Below are positions 1 through 34,900 of a DNA stretch of 64,000 nt, piece after piece. The notes beneath the pieces were generated by a model that saw only the letters and a list, made by a program, of their open reading frames with translations, did no database searches and was not told where the DNA came from. The position numbers and the translations under genes were made by a program. The DNA is taken from NCBI RefSeq assembly GCF_036417845.1, contig NC_089994.1, positions 13,534,001 through 13,598,000 of the forward strand, given 5' to 3'. Numbering within the stretch: the stretch's first letter is position 1; the number at the start of each line of letters is the position of its first letter. This DNA comes from Apteryx mantelli. Lineage: Eukaryota; Chordata; Aves; Apterygiformes; Apterygidae.

Positions 1-1082
1 ACTCAATGAATGCATTAGACTAAATATATGGTATCTTCAGGTGTACGTTGGGGTGCTTTACTAAGTTGTTTTTTTTTTTCATTAGAATTAGACCTTGATT
101 TAAAATCAAAGTTGGCTTGAAGCCCCTTGCTTAATTCACTATTGCACAACAAGGCAGTAAATTGCTAATGTTTTAAATGCAAAATAACTGGGGTCCCTAA
201 GGCATGGATTCTACTATGAAAATACCTTAACAGATGATAGTACCATGTTTTGTCAGCAGGGCACTGTAGTTACCATAGGCTTAGTATAAGTAGTTTTAGC
301 CTTTTCATCCAAGTGTTTTTGATAATTAAAAAAGTATAGCTCTGTTTAAAATATTTTAGGAATGCTGTCATTCTAACTATCGTACAAGGCTTCACTTTCA
401 CTCGGCAACCTCATAGCTGCAGCATACACATCAAGCAGTCAGGGTCTTTAAGCTTTCTTTGATTGCAATTAAGGTTCATTTTAGCTTTTTTTTCTTTTCT
501 TTTCTTTTTTATTAAGCCAGTGTGCCATCTTCTCAAATATGTATATAAAGTATGCTAGCTAATTTTAAGGAAAGGGCATTTAAAGGACATTAAAAAAAGG
601 GGGGGGGGGAAATCAAGTAGCATTTGCAGTAATTCCTGCTGGAAATGGTTTGGCTTCTATAGACTGCTAATATCTGTGGCAATTAACACATTTTAATTTT
701 CTTAAATCCATAGCTACAAGTGTCCCTCTTCATTTTTGTGCTCACTGTCAAGAGTACAGTAATGCAAAACCAGTTTTGTTGGCTTTTGCCGGAACTATGG
801 CCAAACCAGTGTATCCAACTCTGTTTAAAAGTGTAACCAACTTTGGGCTCTACTGGAGTGTGTGTTTTCTACTGCCTGTATTTTTTCTCAAAATTTATAT
901 ATTATTTTCTATAAATCCCTATGGTATCTTAAGCCACAAAGAAGAAATGAACCAGACTTTGTATTTAAGTGGGTAATGGGACAAGTGATGTTACCAACTT
1001 TCTTGATGCTAATAGCTTTTAAGCTTTCAAACATTCAATAAATTATAACAATGTACCTAATAGGTTCCTCCTGAGAATACAG
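1..1082 (+). other. RIMBP2: RIMBP2 last intron (partial)
   Basis: This stretch precedes the last coding exon and ends in a 3' splice acceptor (…AATACAG at 1076-1082) behind a short pyrimidine-rich tract. I see no further coding exon of the family in it. It contains homopolymer tracts near 70-80 and 490-510 and a G run near 600-610. The short open frame at 776-976 has no recognisable similarity and I treat it as chance. Confidence 0.55.
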
Positions 1083-1252
1083 GTACATCAAGGAGAGCAC
1101 CATCCCCCACAGTTCATCTCCATTCTGGGTCACCTACGTCATCTATGGGTTCTGGTAGTCCCGGGAGAGGCAGGGATATGTCCTCGAAAAAGAAAAAGGG
1201 GCTGCTTTCCAAAGGCAAGAAACTGCTGAAAAAGCTTGGTGCAGTGAAATGA
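1083..1252 (+). CDS. RIMBP2: RIM-binding protein 2, C-terminal coding exon (partial gene)
   Basis: This is the last 56 codons plus a two-base split codon, opening after the acceptor AG at 1081-1082 and ending at TGA 1250-1252. The encoded tail is Ser/Pro/Gly-rich and ends in a basic block, KKKKGLLSKGKKLLKKLG, followed by AVK. RIM-binding proteins link presynaptic RIM proteins to voltage-gated calcium channels through SH3 and FNIII domains; those domains are encoded upstream of the window. The name rests on the basic tail and on synteny, since RIMBP2 lies tail-to-tail with PIWIL1 in human. The exon is clearly real by splice site, frame and coding character; the gene name is less certain because no SH3 domain is visible here. 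Confidence 0.7.
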
Positions 1253-1756
1253 TTCATGCACTCCTGGACAACCTGTAAAGCTTCCAATCTCTGTATTTCT
1301 TTTTAAACATCAAAACTAGGGCTTTCATGACTATGCAGTACAACTTCCCGAACCTTTGCATTTCTAACTCTGACAGCAGTAGAATCATGTGAATTGCATA
1401 ATCAAACTAGCAAGAAAAAAGGAAGTGGATTTGTTGCTGCTAAAACTCATTGTTGCAAATACAATTTTATTACTTTAAAAAAAAAAAAAAAAGTAATTTG
1501 GGGGGGAATAAGACCAGAAGGAGAACATGGTTTTATCTGAAGTCACCTCCACACCTGTAACTTCATTGGATATAGCTCAGCATTTAGTTTTCTTTAACTA
1601 TGAGTAGGGGAAAGAAAACCCTCTTCACTGATGCTCGTTCAAAGAGATCACCCCTACCATACGTAATCTTTATCCTAAAGAAAGATGGTCTTGAAACTCC
1701 TAGTTTAATCAGCCTTGATGTTTTGCCTTATTAATGCACAATGATTTGTACTGTCT

Positions 1757-1762
1757 AATAAA
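1757..1762 (+). terminator. Proximal polyadenylation signal, RIMBP2
   Basis: A canonical AATAAA lies about 500 nt after the stop codon and is followed by GT-rich sequence (TTTGTATGTACTGTGT at 1776-1791), which fits a downstream element. Confidence 0.5.
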
Positions 1763-2615
1763 TATACAGCGTATACTTTGTATGTACTGTGTATTCAACT
1801 GTCTTCATCTTCCCTAAAACATGGTAATTTAAGATCAAGTACTATGTTGCTGACTCCATTCAATGTCTGATGTAACTCCTGGGAGTTTGAAAGTGTTGTG
1901 CAAAATGCTTATTTTTTTCCTTAAAAAAAAAAAAAAAAAAAAAAAACAGAAAAACAAAGCACCCTTGTATGGACTTCTTTTGTCAACATATTCACTAAAC
2001 TAAAGCCAGATACAGCATAAGTTATTCAGAGAATGCACCCACAGTTTCAATTATACAAACTCCAGTTTTCAAGTTCCTGGTTCAATATTCTAAAACGACC
2101 AGAAAATATTTTGCCCCCCCCCCTTTTTTCCTGTGGAGGTGCAGTCCTAAGTTAAAAGGCATTTTCATATTGTTGATGTCAGATTCACGCTAAAGTGCAT
2201 GTCTAAACTCAAATGAAAAACTGTTATATATACAAGCCGTAGCCAATAAAAAGGCTGCAACAGCTGAAAAATCAAATTATCTGCAATATTGGCATCTCTA
2301 ATAATAGTTAAAAAACCTTACACATCGATGGCAGTTATTGGCTGTGACTATTTTGTAATTCTTGTCCATTTGTAAATTGTTTTTACTGTTTATACATACT
2401 TTTCAGACTGCCTTTCTTTTTGTAATTTATGGAAGGTTTATAAATGAATGATCAAAGCTTCCCCATTGTGTCTTCAGATAATAATGTAAATTATTGTAAG
2501 ATACTGTGTGCTAGATTATAACATTTAATTAAAAAAAAATAACTGGCCTAAATGTGTGGTAAAGTACTGTGTGGGTGTGTGCATGTGTACAATGTTGTGT
2601 AATATATTTTATATA

Positions 2616-2621
2616 AATAAA
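2616..2621 (+). terminator. Distal polyadenylation signal, RIMBP2
   Basis: AATAAA, overlapping a second AATAAT, is followed by a T/GT-rich region from about 2630 to 2670. It is the last such signal on the plus strand before the convergent PIWIL1 gene. Confidence 0.45.
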
Positions 2622-2640
2622 TAATTTGATATTTTGTAGA

Positions 2641-4370
2641 CCGCAGTATGTTTTGTATATCTGCTGTATGAGCTGCTTGCTTTTTGGGCTAACCTCCTCT
2701 CTTAAAAAAAAAAAAAAAAAAATTACAAAGAGTAAGATACATCCCACCACAGCTGAAAAAGTGATTTGTTAAGTATACAGTAATGGTGCAGGCAAGATGC
2801 TCAAATACTGCACCCAAGTGGAGCAGAAACAGCACGCAGTGTTCATCTTTCGCCTGTCCATAACTACTGTTAGGGGAGCAGCTGCCCTAGCTTCTTCATT
2901 GGCCTCAAATAACAAAAGTCAGGTCAGAATGAATACCAGTGACAGGTATAAACAAATTACATATAGCTAGGAAGAAATAAAGAGATAGTAAGTACTGAAC
3001 AGGGAAAGTTACTGGCATGTGACATTCAGTAAGACTAAAATATTTAGGGAAAAAACACAGGAAAAAAACCCAAACCACTATACTGGTCATTACAAATTTC
3101 ATGGGCAAGAAAGAGGTTGGTGCAGTTCTCTAAAGCTCAGAAAGGAGCTTTTCAGAGGCAAAGAATAGCCACAGAAGTTACTCCAGCCTATGTCACACAG
3201 TATGTCCGGAGGCTAATCTTAAAAGTTTGTATAAAAATACATCTAACAGGATCAGACAAGCAAATACCACAGCGGCAACAACTTTATTTAAATCTCTCAA
3301 AGGAAAAGAACAAGTTTCACAACAGTTAGTTAAAAAAAAAAAAACAAAAAACACCACAGCACTAATTCAAGTACCTCCCCCTCCATATGCACTACTTTGG
3401 CCACCTCATAATACAAAAAATAAATAAATAAATAAAATAAAACTGAAATAGTCTTCCACAAACACAACTGCAGGGGGTTTTGCTTTAGAAATTAAGCTAG
3501 TCCTGCTTAATAGTTACCTATGAAAATCTTAGAAGCATGCAAAGCGTTGCATGGAATTACATTCCAGCTAATGCCAATGCAATTCCAATTTTTTGGAACT
3601 GCATAACAGAAAAAAAACCATGAATAGTACAACTATCTAGGATGCTCTTTTTTGCAAGCCAGTGCTGATGTAGGCACTGATGTTCTTTGACAGAAATTAA
3701 TTGATGCTTGTTAAATGAAAAATAAACTGTGTCAACCAAGATCATTTCGTTCCAGTTAGGCATTTGAGTCATCTAAAACAATGATTTACTTACTTATGCT
3801 ATGATATTAATATGATTTCTGTACTAAGAAGAAGCTTGTTAATAGCCCCTGCTAAGAAATTAACACCCACATAACAGCATTCATGCTTGGTCAAAATCAC
3901 CACTTTTAGGAGAAAGGAACCTGTAGTTTCAGATAATCGAGGTGCTCCTGTATCTGTGATAGATACAGAAATAATTTTGCCTGACTTTTCATGAAACTTT
4001 GGTATACCTAGAATTTTTCACTTAGTTTATGCCAGTCTGTAAAATCCATTCCCTCTATTGCTAGGAAGAGAAGTGAGTACAAGACAGTTGTTCATTTTCC
4101 TGCAATTCACTTGCAAGGGTAAGCATTAAAAATTCTTCCATAGGTTTTGCAGCAATATGCAATCTTAAAACAGAGCCTTAATGACTAAGAATAGCTGACA
4201 GCCTCCCTCTCTTGAGGAGGCAGTCGATATGAAATAGTTCAGGAGACAAAATTTTGCCCACCTTTTAACAGCCAAGAAAACAAAGGACAGTTAAGTGCAT
4301 TTTGAAAATGAAAAGTTAAATGTGAGAACTGGAGAAGCTTGGATTTTGGTCAACATAACTAAATACCCTG
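2641..4370. other. Spacer between convergent RIMBP2 and PIWIL1
   Basis: No coding exon is recognisable on either strand. On the minus strand there is a second AATAAA at 3283-3288, which could be a distal PIWIL1 polyadenylation signal. An AAAT/AATA simple repeat lies at about 3416-3440, with A tracts at 2703-2721 and 3331-3343. The short open frames here are chance. Confidence 0.5.
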
Positions 4371-4383
4371 TATGGTAAAAAAA

Positions 4384-4679
4384 TTTATTATGCATGGGAC
4401 TTCCCCCCAAAAAACAAGAATACAACCAAGAATAAATGATATTTTGTGAAGAATCCAAGGGAAAAAAAAACAGTACACTTTTTATAGCAAGCAGAGTCCT
4501 ATTCAAAATGCAGACCTGCTGTCTCAAGTCTTTTTTCCCCTACAATGAAAATAAAGTTCCACAGCTGTGCATTTACATTACCCTACATATGCAACTAGCT
4601 TTAAAAAAAAACAACAAAAACCCCCCCTGATAATTATACATTCTATTGTGCACTATTTTTTGCAGCTGACATTTCAACT
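4384..4679 (-). other. PIWIL1: PIWIL1 3' UTR (proximal form, predicted)
   Basis: Sequence downstream of the TGA runs to a minus-strand AATAAA at 4384-4389, about 290 nt after the stop. A longer form ending near 3270 is possible through the second hexamer at 3283-3288. Confidence 0.45.
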
Positions 4680-26958
<22,279 letters not shown>

Positions 26959-26966
26959 TTTCTCTT

Positions 26967-28039
26967 CTAAGACAAACCACCTACAGCATTAGTGTCTGAT
27001 CTTCTCCTTCCCCCAGTCTTACTCCAATAAATATTATGAGCAGCACTATTTCATTTGTCTTCATTTAATGTCAAGGAAAAAATAAATTTGGCTTTCCTAC
27101 CCAACTTATGGTAAAATTCTCATTTGCTGCCATGAATACCTAAAGAGACAACAAATGCACCATTTTAAGTAGTGCACAGTAGTGTGAACATTAAAATATT
27201 TGTACTTCACATGGCTGAATTTTTTTTTAAACACGGATACCAAGGAACTTTTAACAGTGGCAGGCACGCAGTTCCTTAAGTTGTTTTCGGTTAGCCTGCT
27301 AAAAAACGCACAGAGCAGTGAAATTTAGTACTGCTTAAGAAGGTCAGGTAAAAACAGACCAAAACTTAAAAAAAGTGGGATGTTTCCAACCACTCTTTGC
27401 TAAGCAGTCTGCTAAATTCACAGAGCACAACAACAGCTTTATTTAGACAAGACTATACAGTTAACTCAAGCAAACGAGTTTCCGGACAAGAACTCCTTTG
27501 AGCTGCCCAAAAACTTTTTGTTTCTTGCCTAGAACTGTATAGTTGGTCTTGTAAAACAGATCTTTCTCTATAAACTTTCCTGCTTTCTTGGGTGTCCTTG
27601 CTAGTACACTAGTGTGGCTAAGTTACAGCTTCTTAGAGTCACCTTTGAGCATCTTGGCTAGAAATTTCAAGCTGCGACGGACAGCTACACTAGAGAGCAC
27701 AGCAAGATCTGCAGCCTTGCACAAGTGTAAATTGGGGTCCACCGGTGTCACGCTCAAGTTTCACTCGAGGCCTGACCCAGCGTGATTCATTACACTAGGA
27801 GCAGTGCATGCTTCCCTCAGAAGACAGGCCAACCCCTAAGGCCTGGTCGGTTGAGGCCGGCTCCCTGACGACCCACGCCAGCCCCCGCGACCTGTCGCCT
27901 CCCCCCCCCCCAAGGCTCGCCCTAATGGCCCCGCCGGCCTCCAGCAGCCTCTGGGACCGGATCCGTGGGGGAAGGCGCTTCCCTCCGGCTATGAGCACCC
28001 CCCGCCGCGCCGCCAGCCCGGGCACATCCCCCGCCGTAC
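26967..28039 (-). other. PIWIL1 first intron (5' UTR intron)
   Basis: Runs from the predicted first-exon donor in the CpG island to the acceptor of the start-codon exon. CpG density rises from about 27.7 kb. No other element seen. Confidence 0.5.
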
Positions 28040-28320
28040 CTCAGCCAGCCGCGGGGCGGTGAAGGGGCTCCGATCCTGCACCAGCGAGAAGCAACGACCG
28101 CCCTCCAAACGACGCCACACGGCCTCCTCACCGCCGGGCGCCAACAGCCACTCCCGCAGCCGACAGTCCCTCAGGCCAGTTCCCCGGCGCGCAGGGAGCG
28201 GAGCCGAGCCGAGCCGAGCCGAGCCGAGCCCCGCTCCGCAGACACTCCGCAGAGCCGCGACGCGCCGCGCAGCGAGCGAGTGCCACCGCCGCGGCCACGG
28301 CCCTCAGCGCCTCGCCCGCC
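28040..28320 (-). other. PIWIL1: PIWIL1 non-coding first exon (predicted)
   Basis: A strong donor (GAG then GTACGG, intron from 28039) faces the acceptor of the start-codon exon about 1.07 kb away, and the exon would lie inside the CpG island. The 5' end is only estimated, from an inverted CCAAT box (ATTGG on the plus strand at 28402-28406). A (GAGCC) pentamer repeat falls within it. Confidence 0.5.
28201..28230. repeat. (GAGCC)6 pentanucleotide repeat
   Basis: Six perfect GAGCC units lie in the CpG island, inside the predicted first exon of PIWIL1. On the PIWIL1 strand this reads as GGCTC units. Length may vary between individuals. Confidence 0.95.
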
Positions 28321-28577
28321 TCGCGCTCGCGCTCGCGCACAGCCCCCTCACAGGCGCACGGCCCCCAGTGGCGCGAACGGCGGAACACGCGGTCCCCTCT
28401 GATTGGCTGCGGGGGAGGGCCGAGGGGCGCGGCCGGCCGCAGGGCGGAGTTCGAGGCGCGGCGGCAGAGCCGAAAGTTCCCGAAGCAGCGGGGGGGGGGA
28501 AGGGGAATGGGGGCTTCCCGCCCGCCTGTCACCCGGGACTGGGCGCCGCCGTCGCTGCTCCCCTGCTTGCTTCCTCA

Positions 28578-28953
28578 GGCGGTTAATAAAACTGGCGCCG
28601 GGTATTTCATCAAATACTGACGACGTGCTGTTCTCGACGTAGGGAGGTGCCCGCGGGCCGGGCGCCTCTCCGGGCCGGGCCCTGAGGAGAGCCGGCGCCT
28701 CGGCGCTCCTGTTGCCCTGGGCAGGTTTTTGCCCCCTGAGCAAAGCTCGCTCTGGAGCGGCGTTGGCGACCTTGGTGAGCCCGGCAGAAACAGGTGCCGG
28801 GGCCAGGAGTTAAAAGGTCCCAGAGGAGGTAGCTTCTAGGGGGAAAAAATGACTCGTGTTTAGTTTTCCGGGTGTGCGGTTTCCTTAACCGCTCTGTTCC
28901 AGCGGCACCAGTGAGATGGACGATACGGAAACGGTGCGACAGAAGGACAACGG
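28578..28953. promoter_or_regulatory. Cluster of MYB-like sites upstream of PIWIL1
   Basis: AACNG-type MYB cores are visible at 28580-28586 (CGGTTAA), 28590-28596 (AACTGGC), 28886-28891 (TAACCG), 28929-28934 (AAACGG) and 28948-28953 (CAACGG). A-MYB is known to drive PIWIL1 and piRNA precursor genes in mouse and rooster testis. That this cluster is functional is inference; the cores are short and some will be chance. Confidence 0.35.
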
Positions 28954-28960
28954 TGAGATT

Positions 28961-31900
28961 TCAAAGCAGTTAGACGTCGCGATGGACGTGTGCAGGAGAG
29001 GAGGATTTTCCAGTTAAAGGCGCATCCCTCCACATCCCAGTTCTCGCTTGAAAAATGAATCCTGTCTAAGTCAACCAGAAGGTGGAGCAAGGAAACAAGA
29101 AATAAAACTGCGGTGTTGCAGCGCAAGGTTGCATCTGTCAGTGACATGAACAAGCGCGCTGCTTAAACTCGCTCTTTTCCAGAGACGTACACAACATGGG
29201 CATAAAGAGTTAGGAATGGGCACGAATGCGCACAGCACACGAACTGTTGGAGGGAATGACGGGACACAACCCTATCCAGCAATTATTAACAACTTAAAAC
29301 ACATAAGCAATCATCCTTGCATTGAGATAGGTTCTTCAGCAGGGTAGCAATCAGGTGGGGAAAAAAAAAGCCTTATTCTAAGTATCAAAACTGACTGAAA
29401 TGCTCTGCTTGTTTATAGAGAATGACAACTTTTATTTTAGCTGCTTTGGCATAGGACTATCAGATCTTAGGACTCAGAAGTAAGCAGCCTTAAATGTGAA
29501 TTAACTCTCTATGCCAGCTTTTCTGCACTTCTGTAGAAATAAGGAATGTCTAGACAACACAAACGCTTAAGTGCACATTTCTGTTGTTTAAGTGTGCCTT
29601 TGCTTAAAGATTAGATGTCTGATGCATCTGGAGACACTGACTTCAAGGGGCAGGAGATAACCCTATGTAATTAAACCCCAGCTTTGTAAAAGACCAGTCT
29701 GATCCCATTACGTCAGCTAACTGCAGTGAATGGAGCAAAATGTTCCTTTCCTTTGCTCCCTGTTACTCCAGGTAGAAAGGGGTGGCAGCGTTAACATAAA
29801 TACTTAAATAATACAAATATCTCCATTTGTTTGGTTTCAGTCCTGGTGCGCTTCTAATTGCTGTCAGCATAGCAACCCATGTAGGAAACCAAATTACAAA
29901 TTAAAAAGAAAATCCTCAAAACTATGAAAGTTAAGTGTTGATACTGCTGCTTAAAGTTGAAGCACTTTCAGCATGTAATTTTTATTACTCAAATATAAAT
30001 GTGGATAAATATTTAACAAATTCAACACATACACTTAGATGAGGCATGCTCACTGCTTTTAAAAGCACTGATTACTGCTTGCCATGGGCTTTTTACCAAC
30101 AGCAGCAACTTTTATTACTTAGTAGCCCGCGGAACTCTCCAGTGGGTCAGAGGGTTAAAGCTGCAAAAACACAATATGCAGATTCTGTTAGCTCAGCAGT
30201 ATTTAAACAGAATATAAAGATGTAGTCAAAGTCATTTATGTTATGTAAATTTGGCAAAAAACCCACAAAATATGTGGGAAATAGTTATGTTTGTTTATTC
30301 ATTTAAAATATTTTCCATGCTTAATTTTTTTTTTTTATGCCAGATTCCTTCCATTTCTCTGCAGAACTTAATTATCTTTAGATGGGAGCTGTTAAAAGTA
30401 TTTAATCAGGCTGGTTACCTACAGCAATTCCTTATAAAAGGAAAATAAACATCAACAATAAGCAACCTAATTTTTATACGTGGGTTGTAAGACAGTTAAT
30501 TAGTACTTAATGAAAGATAGGTTCCAATTTGGCTTTCACAGTCTTTCAGACTTGCTTTTTTCCTGATTTAAGCCCAGTTACAAATGGGACTCTATAGGTA
30601 GGCTTAATGAATTTTCACAGGCACACGAAATGTATAAATGGCAATGCACCAGTTGCAACAGGTGCGTCATATACTGACTCCTGGCTGGTTTCAAGCAGAA
30701 ACATAGAGAAAAAGAACTTTTTGAAAATGGTAGCTGTTTGCATTTTTTTTTCTGTGTTGCCAAAAATCTACCAACACTGGACTTAAACACATTGAAATAT
30801 CACATATGAAATAATTTTTTCACAGCTACTTGGCTCGCGCTTTGCTTTGATGTTTGCTTTACCCATGATGCAATTGTTTTTGCCTTCTGCCTCCTGTTGC
30901 TACAATAAGCCATTTCCCATACTTGTCATCTCCAAAGGGGAAAAGACCGCATGGAAACAGAACAAAGAAAACAGAACAAAAGAAAATCAGGGATTTTTCC
31001 AAAGGCCCATTTGATGTACAAGTATAAACAGGAAAAAGATGCCTGAGGAGGTGGGAGCCAGGAACTGTACTAGCAGACAGCTGTTAACTTATGTAGTTAG
31101 CAGCACTCTGGGATTCTGAATGGTAAATAAATATGTGGCATGAATGCACACAGTGAAGAAAATGCTCACTTCAATACCTTTAGCATGATCTTTAAGTGTG
31201 TTGCAAACTCCTGGCAATGTATTTTGAATATAATTAATATAAGGCATATTAATGCAAGTCTTACTCTCGCATTCTTCTTGTGACACCAAGCAGTTCTAAA
31301 GTCCAGGTGTTGACAGCTCTTTCACTTCTAGCCCCAGAAAAGATAATACTTCAAGATACCAGAATAAAGAGTATTGTCACCTGTGGTGAAGCATAAAAAT
31401 ACAAGGAACAGTTCACAACAGAACGCAGCATCACACTTGTGGCTAAATTTTCAAGAGCCCAACATGTTGGTCCTGAAACTTTATGAACATGGAATAAAAA
31501 AATTCAAATGGGAATTGCTCAAAATAAACTTTAAAATTCAGGTTCCTGTGGTAGGTATCAAGTACTCTTAAATCTGGACCACAGTGTTTTTATGTTCCTC
31601 TTCATGTTGTTTTTTTGAAGTAAGAGAGCCAAGGTTTTAAGACTATCTGAAATAATATCTCATGAGTTAACAGTCTTGCTTTTTCCCAATGCAAGTTTTT
31701 AATGTCGTATTTAATTTACTATAATTATGCTTGGGATAGAGGAACAGATCTGCTTACGCAGTAGCACCTGGTTTACTTACTACCTTGGGTGGAGTATGGG
31801 AGGCAGGGAAACTATTATTTACATACCAAAACAAAGTAAAAGGTATGTTATGGAAAAAATTAAGGAGATAATACCCGACTGCATAACAAATATAATACAA

Positions 31901-34900
31901 GCATTTTCTTTCAGGAGAAGGGAAAGTATATTTTTCAACTCTGGATTTCCTCTGCTGCTTTCTAGTCTATTTTTTCATCTCTAACTTCTATTTTTCATTC
32001 ATGACCTTACTTGTTTTGTCTGAGCCCTTTATTCTTTGTAACTTTTCTCATAAGACATCACCCACTCTAATCTTGGACTCTTCCTAGGCCTCTCCCCTGT
32101 TCTCCTTGACAACAATGTGCTACAACAGATGCAAACTGTTTTTCTGCTTCATGTGCTCTCTGTTTACCAGGGTATCTAGTCGCTACAGTTAACACCACTA
32201 TTCAGCCCAAGTCCTGTCTTGCCAGACAGCGCCCTGAGCCCTCTTTTCCTGGAAAGAAAGTGGCCTCTTATTTATGAACCATCATATCTGTTCTTACATT
32301 TCCCATTCTGTATTGACAACTCTATTTTCTGTTAATTTCTGCCCTTTCCAAATTCACATCAGTCCCAGCTGACATTTAATTTGTATCCAAATCCTGTATG
32401 AAGTGAGCAGGAAGAGTGATTTGACATAAGTTCATAATAAATAGTCACATTAAATAGAGAAGTCAAATTAAATAGAGACAGGAACAAGGCCTCCAGAGGT
32501 TAATACCATAATTAGATTTGTAAAACATATTGTATAAATGGTTATGAAATTCTGTAAGATGCAGTCCTATCCTTTCTTATCCCCATTTTTACATAATAAG
32601 AGGAGATGGAGAATTAGTGTATGGCGTACACTAGAACTGAAACAGACTTTTGATTCTGGTATTATATAGTAAATTAGTCCAAAAAGCAATGGGACACATT
32701 CAGAAGAGACACTAACAAGAATTCTCAAGTTTAGATAGAGAGATTTCAGCTCATTTAGCAAGCTAGTTTGATCTAATTGTCTTATTGCTCTGAACATCCC
32801 TGAATTATGCAGAGAATTTGAGTTATATGATTTAGTGTCAGATTAAAAAAATGTCACAGCTTAACTTTCTTTAAAATAGTGTAGAACTTTGTTCACAGTC
32901 AACAAAGTTCATTATTTTTTTGTTCAAAGCCCAGCTGCAGGCCTGGAGCATTTCTCATAAATATCAGGAAGTACCCGAAGCCACAGTCAGGATTAAAGAG
33001 TTGATCTGAACCTTAGATCTCAGCTTTAAAGCTGTAATGTACAGTGAATTTGGTTTCATGGTAAAGGAAATGGTAATTGCTGAAGTATGTTTTCTTAAGT
33101 TGCAAAATCATTTTTGAAATGTTTCCTTTGAAACCTCTGTCGGCCCTGTGCATGAGAGCGAGTGGACTTGCAGCACAGCATTGATGTATGACCAAAGCAC
33201 TGAATTTGTATATTGGTGTCACTGATACAGAGACCAGTGTTGCTACTCCTTTGTGCACAACATTTTACTGAAATTATCAGATTCACAGTCACAATCTACA
33301 AGCTAGTGAATTAACAAATTCATTACAGCTATTCCAAGAATATCTTCTGAAAGATGGGTCAATTTCTTGATTATCTGGCAAATTTGCTCTCATCTGAGAA
33401 GCCAAGAACACAAATGCACAAATGATATCCTTAGTTACAAAAGTGCGGAATAAATTCCTCAGTGTATTAGTAAGGCATTAGAAAAAGCACTTTGCTCCCG
33501 GCTCCCTACAAATACAGAGTCTGGTCTGAAGGGTTGAAAGGAATGGAAGTGCACAACTAAGCATCAAACAGGTTTCTGCATGTCTTCTACACCTGCGTAG
33601 CTTCATCAACCAAACCACAGAGCCTGTATTCTGCTTCCATAGCAGTTTATTTATCCTGAACGTTTTATTGCATGAAAGTGATAGTCTTTAGTCTATTTAC
33701 ATGGAAAATATAATATCAACATTTGCTGCTCCCTAACCTTTTTCAAAGGATGTTATATTTGAACGTGTACTTTTCTTTCCACAAGAGGCAGTATTTAGTC
33801 ATGTTCTATTGCTTCATTCATGTAAATGATTCAGAGTAAATGTAATTTTTATGATTAGCTGTTGCTCTTGAAAATTTGGCTTTCTTGGGTACATTCTGCA
33901 TATAGAAAAGGTATACTGCATATAGCATTTGCACAAATGGGAAACAGAGGCAAAAGTATTATCTGCAGTCCACATAATCAAAGATACATGGCTCCTTTCA
34001 CAGTTTCAGTGAATCTATCACAGGCTACCAATAAAGGCAACAGGTTTTAGTTAAGATGCTTGTGAATTCAGTCTTACAATGACATCAAAACATTCAGTGG
34101 GGTATTGACCCTCACTGAATTCCATGTGATTCCGTAAAGATGGATGTTTTAAGATCCCAGACAGTATTTGTAGACTTTGTTCAAGGATTCATAGTTTTCA
34201 GAAGTTTTGCTAGGTTACTTCAAAGACGTTAACAAGAGTTTCTTATCTTTTCCTCCTGTATTCAATTGTCAAGATCGGATGTCATTTTTGTCATCTTGTA
34301 TTGCACTCTCTCTGTGACAACAAGAATCTTTCAGTGGTGTTTTAGCACTTAACTTCACTCCAGATGCAATCTAGGAAGTGCCTTGGAAATTAAATGTATT
34401 GCCCCATGTTTAAGACTGCTGTTTTAAATTATTTAACAGCAAAATAATGAAGACTTAATTTCAGTTTTAAACCTTTTCCTTAAATCTTGTTTTAGCATTT
34501 CTCATTTAGAATTAATCAGTCACGATGATCTGATACATAATACAGCAAGTTAAAATTAATAGGGCTCAGCCTCTGCTGGAAGCGTATTTGTCACTACGGA
34601 AGCATATTTCTTGTATATGTAAAATGAGTTAAAAATGAGGACCACATAATGAAGTGATGCAGGGATTGCATAAGAAAGTATTAAGAAATTTAACAGGCTA
34701 GAATTTCATCTGAGGCACACGTGAGTGAGGCAGTCTACTAAGCCAGAACTACTGAGGAACTGGGAGCACAAGGTAAGAAAACATGTTAACTGAGGCAGCG
34801 TTGGTGTGCTGGTGTCGCTACATGAATGGCATCTGAATCCCGTGCTTTTGGCAGTGTTGGGAAGGTAGTGATGATTAGAAAAATGAGGAGGAATTGGAAT

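Larger units (their letters stand above)
1253..2640 (+). other. RIMBP2: RIMBP2 3' UTR (predicted)
   Basis: AT-rich sequence after the stop contains three AATAAA hexamers on the plus strand (1757-1762, 2245-2250, 2616-2621). The last is followed by a T/GT-rich stretch typical of a cleavage region. Two A tracts (about 1471-1491 and 1923-1946) interrupt it. The distal end is an inference from the hexamers; RNA data would place it exactly. Confidence 0.5.
27800..28760. promoter_or_regulatory. CpG island and putative PIWIL1 promoter
   Basis: About 1 kb of very GC- and CpG-rich DNA stands out against an AT-rich window and sits at the 5' end of PIWIL1. It holds an inverted CCAAT box (28402-28406), several GC-box-like GGGCGG/GGGGCGG strings and a GCGCTCGC repeat near 28323-28340. 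Many spurious open frames arise here from the GC bias. Confidence 0.75.

Noticed and set aside
776..976. 66-codon frame as an upstream RIMBP2 exon
   Set aside because: No flanking splice sites fit the frame and the translation lacks SH3 or FNIII features.
28059..28586. 175-codon open frame in the CpG island
   Set aside because: GC-rich DNA has few stop codons; the translation is low-complexity Arg/Ala/Pro/Gly without any domain, and it overlaps the PIWIL1 promoter and first exon antisense.
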